The position numbers were made by a program, and so were the translations under genes. Shown piece after piece: positions 46,789-59,499 of a stretch of 64,000 bases of DNA. Below the pieces are notes generated by a model, which saw only the letters and a program-made list of their open reading frames with translations, was not told where the DNA came from and made no database searches. The stretch spans positions 5,945,276-6,009,275 of the forward strand of contig JAQFVV010006245.1 in NCBI GenBank assembly GCA_028023455.1, written 5' to 3'. This DNA comes from Epiperipatus broadwayi (Eukaryota; Onychophora; Udeonychophora; Euonychophora; Peripatidae). Numbering within the stretch: the first letter of the stretch is position 1; each line of letters opens with the position of its first letter.

Positions 46789-47459
46789 CCAGACTATCAT
46801 CTCTCACACACATATATAATCAATGCTCAGTTTATATTAAGATAGCAAATCTTCATACTTTAATGGACAGGCTTCAATCCACTGCAACCTCCAACTTTTC
46901 AGCCATCCATATCATTGAAAATCTGATGATGAAAACTCAAATCCCATGCTGATGCTAATATTATTGCCATGCCCATGTTGACCTGAAGTCACTCTGACCC
47001 CTCATGTATAGGACAGTATCCATTAAATACTTATAAGAGGGATGGACAGGATACAAGCTTGATATGTAAATATTTGAATAGTGTGGATAGTTGAAGGGTG
47101 CTTGAAAATCTGAGTTCAAATCCTCTATACTTACAATTAAGCTCCCAGGTTTGTGAAGAGTGCCTGGTTTTCAAATATTTACATATCAAGCTTGTATCCT
47201 GTCCATCCCTCTTATATGTATTTAATGGATACTGTCCTATACATGAGGGGTCAGAGTGATTTCAGGTCAACATGGGCATGGCAATAATATTAGCATCAGC
47301 ATGGGATTTGAGTTTTCATCATCAGATTTTCAATGATATGGATGGCTGAAAAGTTGGAGGTTGCAGTGGATTGAAGCCTGTCCATTAAAGTATGAAGATT
47401 TGCTATCTTAATATAAACTGAGCATTGATTATATATATGTGTGAGAGATGATAGTCTGG

Positions 47460-47503
47460 ACCAACTGATGAGTGCTGGTTTAGCATGAAATACGTATATT
47501 GGT
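47460..47503 (+). ncRNA. Hammerhead ribozyme, right arm
   Basis: Plus strand: stem I ACCAA (47460-47464), CUGAUGA (47465-47471), stem II GUGCU/AGCAU with a UUU-containing loop, GAAA (47487-47490), stem III U-A closing ACGU, AUA triplet and UUGGU (47499-47503). An outer stem I helix AGUC/GAUU with an asymmetric internal loop has the same layout as the 3.2-4.0 kb ribozymes. Predicted cut after the AUA, at 47498/47499. Confidence 0.78.
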
Positions 47504-47639
47504 GATTATTAATCTTTTCTACATGTGTGTGGTCATGTGTGTCAGTTGTATGAGATAGTGTGGATAGTTGAAGGGTGCTTGAAAATCTGAGTTCAAAACC
47601 ATATACAAATAAAACCACATTATTGTTCTGATTTTAAAT

Positions 47640-50600
47640 ATTAATAACTTTTACATAAAAATGAATTGTCATTTTCTATTAATAAAATTCTTAATAATAC
47701 TATTTATAATATCCTTGCTTATTTACTGTTTAAATACAGACTCTATTGAATGTGACGTTGCTACTAGTAATGCTATATTGAAGATTATAGGGATAATCTT
47801 TCTTGTTCAATTATTTATTTACATTCAAGATGCAAATTTGAAATATAAATACTATGTCAGTGCAATGCCTATCAAAATTTTAGCTTTCAACAAATAGAAA
47901 AAAAAAACAACATTAAATCATGCTAAGCATAACAATTTACAACATAAATACAAACTTAGTATGGCTAAGACAACTAATTACCCATAATTCTCTCTAATTT
48001 AGTTTTTGTAGTATTCTGTTAAGCAATCAGTTTCAATTTTGTGAATAGAATATTCCACCTCTTATTAGGAATGATAGAAATTTTCACAACTACTTTTACC
48101 ATATTGTCTTTTGAATGTGTGCAACAACAAAACAAATTAACTGTGAATAATAAAATAGAAAGCATTCAACAACTTTTTGCATGATCAATGAAAATAATCA
48201 AAAAAGCAAGTTATATATAACATGCCATTACTTTTACAAGCTTGTGTTCTGGATAAAGATTTTAAATATTTTCTCATACTGCACTTATTAATTAAAAGCT
48301 TGTTTGAGCTATTGGTACGCTCTCTGTATTGCATGACCAATGAAGAAAACTAATGAAATTCTGCTGGAGGAATGATGGGATAACAAGACAACAATAGTAC
48401 AATTAATGATAATACTTAATCATTATCAGTTTAGCAAATGCAATTATTTGCTTATACTAATAAACATAATAGTGTTTTTTTGTTGTTGTTGATATCTTAA
48501 ACATAATAGTGTTTGCTAACATCTTTGACTTCATTGACAATATAGAATTTCAATAGAGAAACTGAAATTTCTTCTCATTATAGGCAGGTTTAATGAATAA
48601 GTTATTCATTAAACATAAGTTATAATATAATTTAAAACATAGCCAATCAAATCTGAAAACTATTTTAAAGATTAAGTATATTCAAATACTATTATCAGTT
48701 GCAAACCTCATTTTGCATACTTGCCATTTAAATAAGAATTCAAAAAGAATTGGAAAATGGTATTATATTGTTGTCTAAAGGCAATTGGATGATGACATAA
48801 TGCAAGCTAAGTTAATTAAATGAAATAATAATAGCACTAGGAAATTTTCATACGCATCTAAAATTTGTATATATTATACGTCGCTATTTAATTATACTAT
48901 TACATATATAATCAATATATATATAGATAGACATTGATCATTTAGTGACATTTAAATAATGGGTCAAAAAATTAAAATGCCCAATATGCAAATATGAGGA
49001 AATTTGTCTCATCTGAATGAGGAAAGTATTCAGTATTTAAAATATATTTAAAGGGCTCCTATTCAATTATCTCAAGAAAAAATAAATTAAATTTCTATAA
49101 ATTTTAAAAAATATGCAACAATGAATATATATTAATGTATAACTGAGTCAATCACAAATTATATCTTAATGAAAAGAATAACCACTTACCAAAAAAAGTT
49201 TTGATGATTTAATGCAGAAATGTGTGGTTGCAATAATAATGCCATTGCATAAAAAATAAAGATTTAAATTCAGTTTTTGATAGATATTCATGTAAGGAGA
49301 GCATTCAATCTATCTTTTTCTGCTGGTGTAACTGCTTTGATCATATGCTAAATACCAGTACACTGATTAAGAACCCATTTTCATTTTTGTTGTCTGATAT
49401 AGAAAATATTTTCGCAAAAATGTACTTAAATAATTAAAATTTAATTATTAAATAATTATTTAAATTTATATAAATTTTATAGACAATATTATTTTTAATC
49501 CAAAAGTTAACAAAGAAAATAATAGAGAGAAGAAAATTTCAAAAAAGATGATAATTGAATCACTTCTGCATAGATAGAGATAAAAAATAAATTTCTATGT
49601 ACCGTATGTAATGAAACAATTAGTGCTGTTAAAAATATAATGCCCTATGTGATTTAATGCAATGATAGAGTAACGCGACTCTGAAATATAACATCTTCAA
49701 AATTGATTCCAGAGTTGCCACTTTTGGTTCTTGAATGTAAAGTTTCAAGTAAAAAAGCCATTTGATTATTTAAAAATATAATATTCACTAGTACTGAGTT
49801 ACAAATAGCAAGAAATATCAAAGACTTTGAAGAACTCACTTTCAAATTAGCAACAATTTTTTATAAAATTTACAAAAAATAATGAATCAATATCAAATGA
49901 TAGTTAACAAATTAGCTACTACTATAAAACACTAAAAATTATTTATAGAAGGTTCATTATAATGTATGATAAAGGCTTCTGAATTTGTCTTATCCTCTTC
50001 TAAGATATACCTTTATGAGAAGAAATATCAAATAGAATAAGTTAGACGATAGACAACCTGAAGGATCAATTGCAAGAATTTGCAATCCTTTTGTATTTTT
50101 GAATTATGATACATAAAATCACACAAGTATAAGATATTGCATAAGTTGCTGTATTCTTTTGCGATTATGATGAAAACATAAAAATAATGGAATAATTTTT
50201 GAAAATGATTTCCTTTTATAGAAATACTACTCATAAAGATATTTTTGATGTGATGTGAAACATTTTTGGTAAAATTCAAGCTTTCTTTAGACTGGTTCAT
50301 TGCTGTGACAATTGACAGTGCCAAAACAATGAAAGTCAAAGATAGACTAAAGTTGAATGGAATTTATTCATATAAAACAAAATTGAATCATTAGCAAATT
50401 CCATCTTTCAAAGTATTAAAAACAGACAATATGCTTGAGATTAAGATCAAAACTATAAATTTCATTCAAATCAGAAGATTAAACAATTCTTAAGAATTTA
50501 GAGTCTGAATTCGAATAACTTCTTTACTACATAAATGTTTATTGGTTACCTTGCTACAAAATTTACACGACCTTACAGAAGTATTATTTTTTCTTTAAAT

Positions 50601-52900
50601 CAAAAGATCATGCTACATTAATTTTGAAGGATTCAGCATGGATGTAAAATCTAGTAATTTTATTTGACATTTCCAATCATCGGAATAATTTCAAACATGT
50701 ATGATATGATGGCAAGTTTTAACAATAAACTAACTCTGTTGGAAAATCATATAAAAAATCTTAATTTCTACCTGTGATTAATTCAAAATGCTAATTCAAA
50801 ATTGTATTTTTCCACAATAATATGATAAAATTAAAGATTATAGATGAATTTGATATGCACTTTGAAAATTCCAAAGAAAAAAAAAATCTTTTCTCTTTTC
50901 ATGGGAATTTTTTCTTTTAAAATCAAACAAGCTTCTATTTTCTTACAAATGGAACTCATGGATCTGCAAAATGATTGAATTAAAAAAAATACAAAGAAGT
51001 TAGGATTCCAAAATTAAATTATCACTTAGGACAAAAATACCTTGAATTAAAAAAGTCTGCTGACAAATTCTATGCCACTTAGGAAGAACATACTTATGCA
51101 AACAATTGTTTTTGTGTATGAAACAAAATAAAACAGTTGACAAGTCAAGACTAACTAATGAAAATCTTTCCACTATATATAATAAAAACTGTATGTTCAC
51201 AATCATTATCTTCAATTCTTGAGAAGTTAACCGGAGGCAAATTTCTGGTAAAAAAAAATGCAATAGTTCAGTACTATTTAAAATTTAGTAATAAACATTA
51301 TAATGAACATAAATGTAATTATATTTCTTATAATAGGGGAACAAAACAAATTGATTTTGTTTTAATTTTGTTATTAGTTTGATATTTCTTTAAATAATTA
51401 TTTAAAAACCTATGAAATTTAAAAAACAGAATGAGTTAATAAAAAGTCATATGGCCTGCACAAATTTTATTTGTTAAAAAAATGCTGTCGCTGAAATGAG
51501 TTTGTTATTTCTGATATAACAGATTAAAATTTTAATAAATTGATGAGGAACTTGAGTTCAGAGCATAATGAATACCAATAAAAGATAACAAAATGTATTC
51601 AAAATAATGCATTTAGTAATAGTTAGAAGTCAGAATATAACAAAATCATATATATATATATAAGCACTACCAAGTCCAGATTGTAAGACAGATCATAGAT
51701 CGGTACATTCAAAAATTAGATTTATAGTGGCATTAAGAAATAAATCCTATCCCAAATGTATAAAAAGAAAATATAACAATCATTTTTTAAAAATAGCTAT
51801 TATTTGTGCTTAGTTTGAACAGATAGATGTTAACATTAAAACCAAGATTACGAATTTGAAATTTCAATCTGGTTATTGCTTATATATGGAATTCTTTTAA
51901 AAAGGATATTGTGTAAGTAAGATTCACAAAAAAATAAATAAATCCTGATTTAGTTTTAATTCAATATCTTTGATTCCTAGGTTTTTTTAGATTAGCAAAT
52001 TATTCTGAATTAAGAGGATATGAATAAAATTTTAGCATTATAATTCTTATTCCTCAATGTAAAGTAAGCACTCATACACTGCGGAAAATTTAAATAAATA
52101 CTAATTTTAATATCTATAGTCTAAATACTTTATATAAATTAAATTTATTTTTTAACAATGTAAAATATTTTAAAATGCAAATAGATTTTTATATCTATAA
52201 AAAAATTTAGATTATAGCAATCAAAAAAATAATCATTTTGCATTTCCTTTTTCCCCACTGCTTTATTAAATGTAAATCTGTATTTATTAACTTCAAATGT
52301 TATTAAATCATGATTTAAGTAGAGATGTTGGACTAAAATTTAAAAAAAAAATGAAAGCACGATACCCAGTAATAATTAGATTGATTAATTTACAGGAACA
52401 TACTCTCTTTTTTTATTATTTTCAAATGTGTATTCAAAATTAAATTAAAGATATTATTTAAGTAAAACATAATTCAATCCAAGTTAATAGTCTGGTGATC
52501 ATGAAAGGTTAAAAATCAATGTCAAAATTTTGTATAGATGATAAAAGTTTTCAAACTTTAGAATCAGACTAATGATAATCTATCTGTATTCTTATTTGAT
52601 TAAAAGGCAGTATAATACTATCTTGATAATAAGATGGATGTGAAGCTTCTTAATAATGTAAACATTTAAGGCAAAAGCTCCATGGTTGACAGGCAAACTT
52701 AATAATTATTAGTGCATTAAATTTGACAAAAAAAAAAAATGTATTTGTTGATCACAGTCAATTGAGATCTTTTTAAAAAGCATTGAAAATAAAATATGAA
52801 TATAAAAAAATAGTATTATAATTCTGTTAAATAATAATATTCAACTTTAAAAGATAATGTTATCTTCATCAGATAGAAGAAGAATTTTGATCATATCATG
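47640..52900. other. AT-rich DNA without recognised genes
   Basis: More than 5 kb with no supportable gene. Frames of 63-103 codons (for example 50028-50339 minus) have F/I/L/K/N-rich composition consistent with chance. A TAAACATAATAGTGTTT motif is duplicated around a GTT microsatellite at about 48465-48512. Confidence 0.4.
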
Positions 52901-52949
52901 AACAATCAATTCATTAATGTTAAAACTGTTCTTTGTAATTATAAAACAG

Positions 52950-54450
52950 GGAGGTTGCAGATCCTGATGAGATCCTGAAGTAGTTTTAAAATATGTTTGA
53001 AAACTATGGGAATTTTTTTTTAAAAAGTGGCATCTAATTTAATGATGGTTCTATAGTAAAAATCCATAAAAAGAAAGGGGAAAATGCTGAAAAAATAGTT
53101 TTCTTCTCAAAAAAAAAACAAAACTAATTTTCAAAAATTTTATAAGAAACAATGTAGTTTCATAGAATCAAGTTCTATAAATATTGTTCTTGTTGTCAAG
53201 TAAATAAAATAAAAAGTGTCATGAGGAAAAATGAAATTTATAATACTTTTATTGACTTAGTTTAGAAAAATGATCCAGTTGATTGAAAAGATCTATAATA
53301 ATGTTTGCAAATAAATGGATGTCTATAAAATTTTATTTACATTATAAAACTCTTAAATCATGAATAAGCAATACTAGTGATGGTAAAACACTTTATATAA
53401 TTGAAATAAAATTGGGTTAAACAATATATGCACTAACCTCAAATTTATTTCCCATTTCTATGATAATGATTATGAAAAAAATTTATAAACAGCTTCATGA
53501 ACCAGGCAACAAGATATGATACAGGTTTGTTGATTGGGTTTTTAACTTGAATCAATTAAAAACAAAATATGTTTTCTTCATTTCTAGTTTATGATGAGCA
53601 GACAACTGTACCATTCTTGCACTTCAAAGGATAATCTACAAAATGTTTTTATAGTTAAAATGCAATCTATAAAAACTTTAATTTAATAAAAATCTACGTG
53701 CTTTATCAACCAATAATAGAAGAAAAATCTTCAGGAACTTAGGATTGGAATGGTTATAAGATTGAGTATGTTTATCTATTTTTTAGAAATGCATTAAATA
53801 GAAATTTCCAAGGAAGAGACAAAATATGTTTACATTATAAATATTATCTCAAAAATGCTCAAAATAAATCAATATTGATTGCCTTCACTGAAACAATATT
53901 CTGCTTCTGAATTTAACATGTTATGAGATAAGATATTTCATCACAGTGATACAATTACTTCAATGAAATTAGATTTACATATCAGTGTTACTTTGCAAAG
54001 TTTATTGTATTGAAGCAAAAAATGGATGCTAATTAACAGTGTGAAAATAGAGCTGCAAATTTATGATATTGCTACATTCTTCAGTTTTCTGAATATGATG
54101 ATATTAGATATACTAATGGCTCAACCAGTTAAATTAAATAACTACATTTTATGGTAAATTTAATTAGGACTCTCATGGGAGAGATATTATAAATAGGTAA
54201 AATATTGATTATTTTCATTTGAAAGATATGGTTAAGAAAAAAATACAATGGAGAGTACAAATATTTAAGTATTTAAAAAAAATAAGTTGGCTGCCAAAGA
54301 ATTTAAAAGACAGTACCAGCACAATAATTATGTCAGATAATGAGTCTAAAAGACTGATAACAACCATATTGATGTTTCACAGATTAGTTCCTATATTAAT
54401 TGCAAAACTCATTTGTCCATTTCTTTTTCCAGAGTTAAAATAGCTCTTTT
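52950..54450 (+). pseudogene. LINE remnant, RTE-like reverse transcriptase
   Basis: Plus strand with shifts: ADPDEILK near 52958-52985 (start of the RT fingers), FIDL and FIYIIKLLNHE near 53250-53360, a GVKQGC-like position near 53410, and STKCFYS/NLQNVF near 53620-53650 as after the YADD box, where VYDEQ stands in the usual position of the palm motif. The order and spacing match the RTE-like family at 41.3 kb. From 54219 a 74-codon frame shares the IAKLI-containing nucleotide block with 43855-43885, hence a common repeat tail. The reading frame is destroyed. Confidence 0.5.
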
Positions 54451-54459
54451 ATGATTAGC

Positions 54460-56240
54460 TGGTATGATGAGAATGATGATACAAAATAGAATAGGCAAAG
54501 TTCTAAAAAAAAAAAAATCCATTACAATAAAAAGCACTCCAAACTAAGGTACAAATAATTATATTTCTACAATTTTTCAAAACAATGCTAACTTTTTTTA
54601 TAAGTATCAGTAATTTATTAAACTAACAATTAACCTGTGCATCAATTTAGTTAAAGCTAAAAAAAAAAACAATTTTTCATTGCATTTGAAAGTGCTAAAT
54701 AGACATAAAATTTTGAAAAATGAAAATTAATATGCAAAATGTTTACTCAGCCATATTTCTTCTACCATCAATATCTAAGATATAATAAACTAAGATTTTA
54801 TCAGGAACTATTCATTTACAAAAATAAAGTGTAAATTTATATACAGCAGCAAACAAATAGAAAAAATTAAATTATCAAAAATAAAATGTTTTTTATAAAG
54901 TGGATATTTGAATAAATATTATATATACAGAAATTATCACTTTGAAGACAAAAAAATGTCATCAGTTTCCAGAAGTAAAAACATGTGAAACAAAAGAAAG
55001 ATGCGTTTCATTATTAAAATCTCAATTATGCCAAAATAAATAAAAGTCATTATTAAGACCAGAGAAAAGATTTCCACAATGATTTACCAAACAAAGTTCT
55101 TGGCCTCACCGATTTCTTATATAAATTAGCTTTTAGAATCTGGTCAAAAATATGCCAATTACCCATTCAATCTCTATATAACACTATTAATCTTTAAGAT
55201 AACAAAAAATGAAGCCAGTTTGGATTTTAATTCAATCAATTTAATGCTCTCTCTCTTACCAATGTAATAAACTTGCCATTTTGTGCCACAATATTTGTTT
55301 CTTTTCAAAATTAAGATTCCATTTCACAATTATACACACACAAAAAAAAATAATACGGCAAACTGATTAAAAACTTTTAAAAAAATAAATCTAATAAATA
55401 AATTTAGCAATTTTATTTCTTACACTACTTTGACTTTCATCCATTTGTTTTTTTCATCTATTTTTCAATCATAAACCATGTTTCATATTTTATCTATGTA
55501 ATATTTTCATCTTTTATTTAATTTCATCCAAGTTTCCATACTGTTCTATATGCTTTCAGACCTCATGCCATCTTTCAATGTTTTAAATAAATATCATTAT
55601 TCAATGTGTAAATCATTTCTTGAAAGATAATAAATTGCTCACGTTTGTATTTATCCCTACTTATATTTGGGATTAAAATACCTACATTATTCAAATATTA
55701 AAGTTCATATTTAATTTTTGTGAATATATAAAACACATATATAATATAGATTTTTTACTTACACCATGAATAAAAATAAAAAATATAAATTACTTATTTT
55801 TGCTTATTTATTCTTGTGTTTATTTTTGATTTATTATGTTTACTTAACTCTGTAAGCACTTCAAATTAAAAAACTACTTGTTTTGACATTTGTCTTTATT
55901 TGACTTTCATGAAGGCTCTGGTCCCAACTGACAATAAATAAGTATCCACTTCTTTAGTTTTTCTTTTCATTCATTCTAATTGACTTTAGATAAAATAATA
56001 ACAAAGAATTATGATCAGCTATTAATAATTAAAATTTTTACTTATAAATCAATTAATGTATTACAAGTAATAATTTTCTCAAATTACATACTTCAGTGTC
56101 ATCAATTGTAAGCTTATATCTTTCAAAGGACTTTTGATTATAATTTTTATGTGCTATTTTTCATGATTTGATCTCTTTAGAGACTATTGCATCTTGTTAA
56201 AGGTTTGAACATATGCATATTAATGCTCATATATGTATAT
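54460..56240. other. AT-rich DNA without recognised features
   Basis: Low-complexity sequence, no supportable frame or repeat. Confidence 0.4.
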
Positions 56241-56249
56241 ATACCTTGT

Positions 56250-57250
56250 TCAGCAATTTTTTTATCCCTTAATATATTGTTTCGATTTTAGTAATAAAAG
56301 TATTTTGATATCTTCTATAATGGTTATTATAAACAATATGGAAAAAAGGATGAATGTGCTACCACGAATGTGGAGATAGAAACCCTCAGCAAATGATTCT
56401 ACAAAGGCTGCTGATATTCTCGTTTTTTTTTTCTTGAATATTACTGGGATCATTCTGATTTTTTAAAAAACCTGACATTTAAAAAACATGTGTAATTGTA
56501 TTTCAATTTCTTTGTGACATAGAGTACACTGAGGATTAATATTTATGTGTCAGTTTTTGAAACTTTAAAAATATAATATGAGCAGAGATTCTAAGTTTAG
56601 TTTTATTAGGAAATGAAAATATTTTGGTTCTAGTGACCAAAATTTAAATTTGCAACATAGTTGTTTGTTGATGATGTTTAATATTGATTTTGTTTCATAT
56701 TAGGGAGTGAGTACAGCATAAGTGCTGTTCCCAGTATTTATATTCATTTTTGGGAGGGCAAAAATGAAGATTTTGGAATGAATAATAAAAGTTTTAAAAG
56801 TTCTTTCTAATATTTTGAGATTTGGAATAGTTAGTCTATCGGTACTATTTTATAGGTGATCTCTAGATTTTAAAAAGTTTTAGCACACAATAAAATTATG
56901 TTAAATGTTTTTTGTAATCTGAATGCATAAATATTGTGTAGTCCTAGTCTATTGTAAATTTTGTAAATGTTTAATTGAGATGGCTTCTGGAGGTTTATCC
57001 AAATAAGTTTTCTGCACAGTGAGAAAAGGTAGTTAGTAAAGGCTTTGGTGAAAAGTATTATTGGAGTGTAATATGCAATTTTTGTCATTGCTAGTGTGTT
57101 AAAAATGGGTGTTTTTGTATAAAGTGAAAGATATGATTTGATTTAATAATATTTCCTATTTTTTAAAAAAACTTTTTTTGTATTGTAATCACATTGCAGT
57201 ATTGCTTATATGGAAGGAAAAACCCAAAAAAGTATTAGGCATTCCTTTAA
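56250..57250 (-). pseudogene. LINE C-terminal region with CCHC-type knuckle
   Basis: At about 56470-56540 the minus strand reads NPQCTLCHKEIEIQ then LHMFFKC, giving a CX2C...HX4C arrangement as at the C-terminus of jockey-like LINE polymerases. The preceding 56870-57088 frame (KLIWINLQKPSQLNIYK) is the region between RT and knuckle. Confidence 0.6.
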
Positions 57251-57543
57251 AATGCTTTTTAAGACATGTTTCACTATATACTTGCAATGCATATTATTTT
57301 TCCATATTAAAGGCAATCTAAAGAAGTTGTGGTATTTGTTTTTTGGATTGTAAAAATATTGAGATATCATCCATAAAGACTATACATAAAATGTTTTGTA
57401 TTAAGGCTAGGCATATATATTCCAGATATTTTTTTTCTTCTATAGTTTTCATTAGTGGATTAATATATGTGATAAATAGGAGTGCACATAGAAGAAATTC
57501 TTGAGGGATTAAGCTATAGGAAATAATTAGAGACAAGGTTTTT

Positions 57544-57555
57544 CCATTTAGGGTT
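57544..57555. repeat. 12-bp target-site duplication (left)
   Basis: CCATTTAGGGTT, repeated exactly at 57738-57749. Confidence 0.85.
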
Positions 57556-57737
57556 ATTAAAACAGGTAAAACTCTCTATACGTATTGCCACTCAGTACAA
57601 GCCAGAGTAATCAATGGATGCCAGAAGGCTTATGCATAAAATCCCCATCTAGTGCCTACTCATCCAATATCCCCAGAGTAGTGTGCCTTCGTCAGTGAGA
57701 AGCAAGCATAAAAAAGTGATCATATGATGTTTATTGG
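57556..57737 (-). mobile_element. Short retrozyme-like insertion (182 bp) in LINE RT
   Basis: It is the same family as 15598-16674, containing the block from TTAAAACAGGTAAAAC to CATCCAATATCCCCAG. Flanked by an exact 12-bp direct repeat, with the LINE continuing on both sides. It retains a hammerhead relic at 57670-57701 (minus strand) with CUGACGA and a six-pair stem I (UUCUCA/UGGGGA), but the stem II to GAAA part is deleted. It is a single, shortened monomer rather than a palindrome. Confidence 0.8.
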
Positions 57738-58299
57738 CCATTTAGGGTTACATATATTTCCTTATTTAGTAAAAGATTTGTGAGGATATATATCAATGAT
57801 TTGGGAATGGTTGTGATGGCAAGTAGACTGATTAGTATATCTATTCAGATTTTGTCAAATGCAGATTTAATATTTAATTGAAATATAGTCGGACTATATT
57901 TTTCATGCATCTGATATAATCTATTGTTGTTTTGAATGTAAACTTGATTGATTAATTGATTGAGCAAAGATTTTGCAAATTGCATATTTGAAATTTGTAG
58001 CAAAAAACATGCTCTAATTTATTTTTGATGACTGATTCTAGCAACTTTATTCCTAATAGATATATGGATATCGGTCTAAGATTTGTTAGATACAGTCAAT
58101 GTTTCTTGTTTTTTTAATAATGGAGGATATTGGATAGAAACCTTGTATTCTATATACATTATTTGTTAAGAAGTTTGCTAAAATTGAAAAATATTGGGAG
58201 GTAAAATAGTTTAGATGAATAAATACAAATCTTGGTATTCCATGTATCCCAGGATAATATGAATCTAATGGTGAGAAAACAGTCCCTTCTTCAGATATG

Positions 58300-59400
58300 C
58301 AAAAAAGCAGGGGTAGAGATCAAAAGGCTTGGCTCTAAAATAAAGATAGATTGCATGTAATCACCACAAATTATTTTGTTTTTCACCTTGAGGGCATCTG
58401 GAAAATGACTGCCTAATATATTGCCTAGACCAAGTATTAGATTGGCTTAAGAATATATATTTTTTCTTAATTATTAAATATTCTTTAAGGGATTGGCATA
58501 TAGATTTGTAAACATTTTTTAAAACTGATAATTTGGGCAATCGTTTATCTGTTGAAGGGTAATGGTAAATTATTACAATAGTCTAATAAGACCTGGATAT
58601 TATATTTATATAAGTACTGCAGATTTGGACAGAGTTCATTACAAAGTTTTTAGTTTTGCATAGGTAAATATAAATTTCAGAAAAAAAGCTTTCAGGGGTA
58701 TGGGAGGGAAAGAGTATTTCTGATTGTTTTATTTATATTTATTATTGCTCTGTTGGTAAAATTCAGAACAAGCATAACAATTATTGCTGAGTAATCAGAG
58801 AAAGATGAACTTTTAAGGGGTATGTTAATTAGATGATGTAATGAGGATGAGTAAAATATCAAGTCAATTGGGGATGTAAATCTACCATTATTAAAGAAAA
58901 TTGCATTCATTGGCAAGGATACTACCTCTCCACTCACTTATTAGTGGGAATGTTAGAATGCTTAGCCAGTTATTAACAATTTTTTCATATGATATATTAC
59001 AATCTTCTAGTAGAAGGAATGGTATGGTGAGAATGCAAATATGCAATTTATGATCAAAAAAATAATTATTTTAGTTATTACTAGTCCTGGGATATAGAGA
59101 CAAAGGCAATGTTTAATATTATTGTTTGTGGTAGAGAATATGAATTACATATATTCATCTATATATTGTATTTTGAAAGAATTGAATGAGTTTTTTAATC
59201 AATGATAATATCAGAGTCTGAAAATGGCGTATTTGAGAATTTAGAGAACCCTGAAAAACATTTATCATTGAGATATATAGTTGGGTCTATTTGTGATCCA
59301 CTGTATATTTTAGTTTCAAGTAAACCTAATTTATGGTTGAATAATCTCATACCATTTGGAAAGTTGATAATTTTTACCAATTATGTTTAGACCTGCGATG
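58300..59400 (-). pseudogene. LINE endonuclease domain remnant
   Basis: The diagnostic C-terminal region of the APE-like endonuclease is at about 58690-58900: FFNNGRFTSPIDLIFYSSSL followed by SFSDYSAIIV, where the family has SRIDLIY and SDHS. Histidine is replaced by tyrosine in the last motif, which would inactivate it. The segment 59195-59380 belongs to the same domain or the linker. Confidence 0.7.
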
Positions 59401-59499
59401 TTAAAAGCTCCTATTCTAAATTTCATTAAGACATATTTTACTCTTACTTATTTACAGAAAAAATATAAACTAACTTAATAAATATAAATTACTTTAACA

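Larger units (their letters stand above)
46595..47598. mobile_element. Palindromic retrozyme-like insertion, 1004 bp
   Basis: The insertion consists of a unit of about 477 bp (47079-47555) followed by the start of the next one, and of a reverse-complement copy on the left. The axis lies between 47068 and 47182, with one unpaired head module as loop. The two arms are nearly identical, so the insertion is rather recent. Each arm holds a complete hammerhead motif. The head module (from TAGTGTGGATAGTTGAAGGG to GAGTTCAAATCCT) has A-box- and B-box-like sequences, as if derived from a tRNA. A 12-bp direct repeat flanks the whole. No protein is encoded; the 71- and 100-codon frames in the arms mirror each other. 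It shares the CAGCACTCATCAGTTGG block with the 3.2-4.0 kb array. Confidence 0.8.
57300..58260 (-). pseudogene. LINE reverse transcriptase remnant
   Basis: Minus-strand motifs in order: TNLRPISIYLLGIKLLESVI (about 58110-58050), FQLNIKSAFDKI with the first catalytic aspartate region altered (about 57880), SLIPQEFLLCALLF (about 57510-57465; the usual GSPLS is changed) and IVFMDDISIF (about 57370), where FADD has become FMDD but both aspartates remain. The 182-bp insertion splits the domain between the second and third motif. Confidence 0.85.

Noticed and set aside
46543-47618. Two mirrored frames of 100 and 71 codons taken as a gene pair
   Set aside because: They are the same palindrome arm read twice; no protein character and the arm contains a ribozyme.
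47640-52900. Several frames of 60-100 codons in the AT-rich desert
   Set aside because: Lengths and compositions fit chance; none shows a motif, a usable splice context or repeat relatives.
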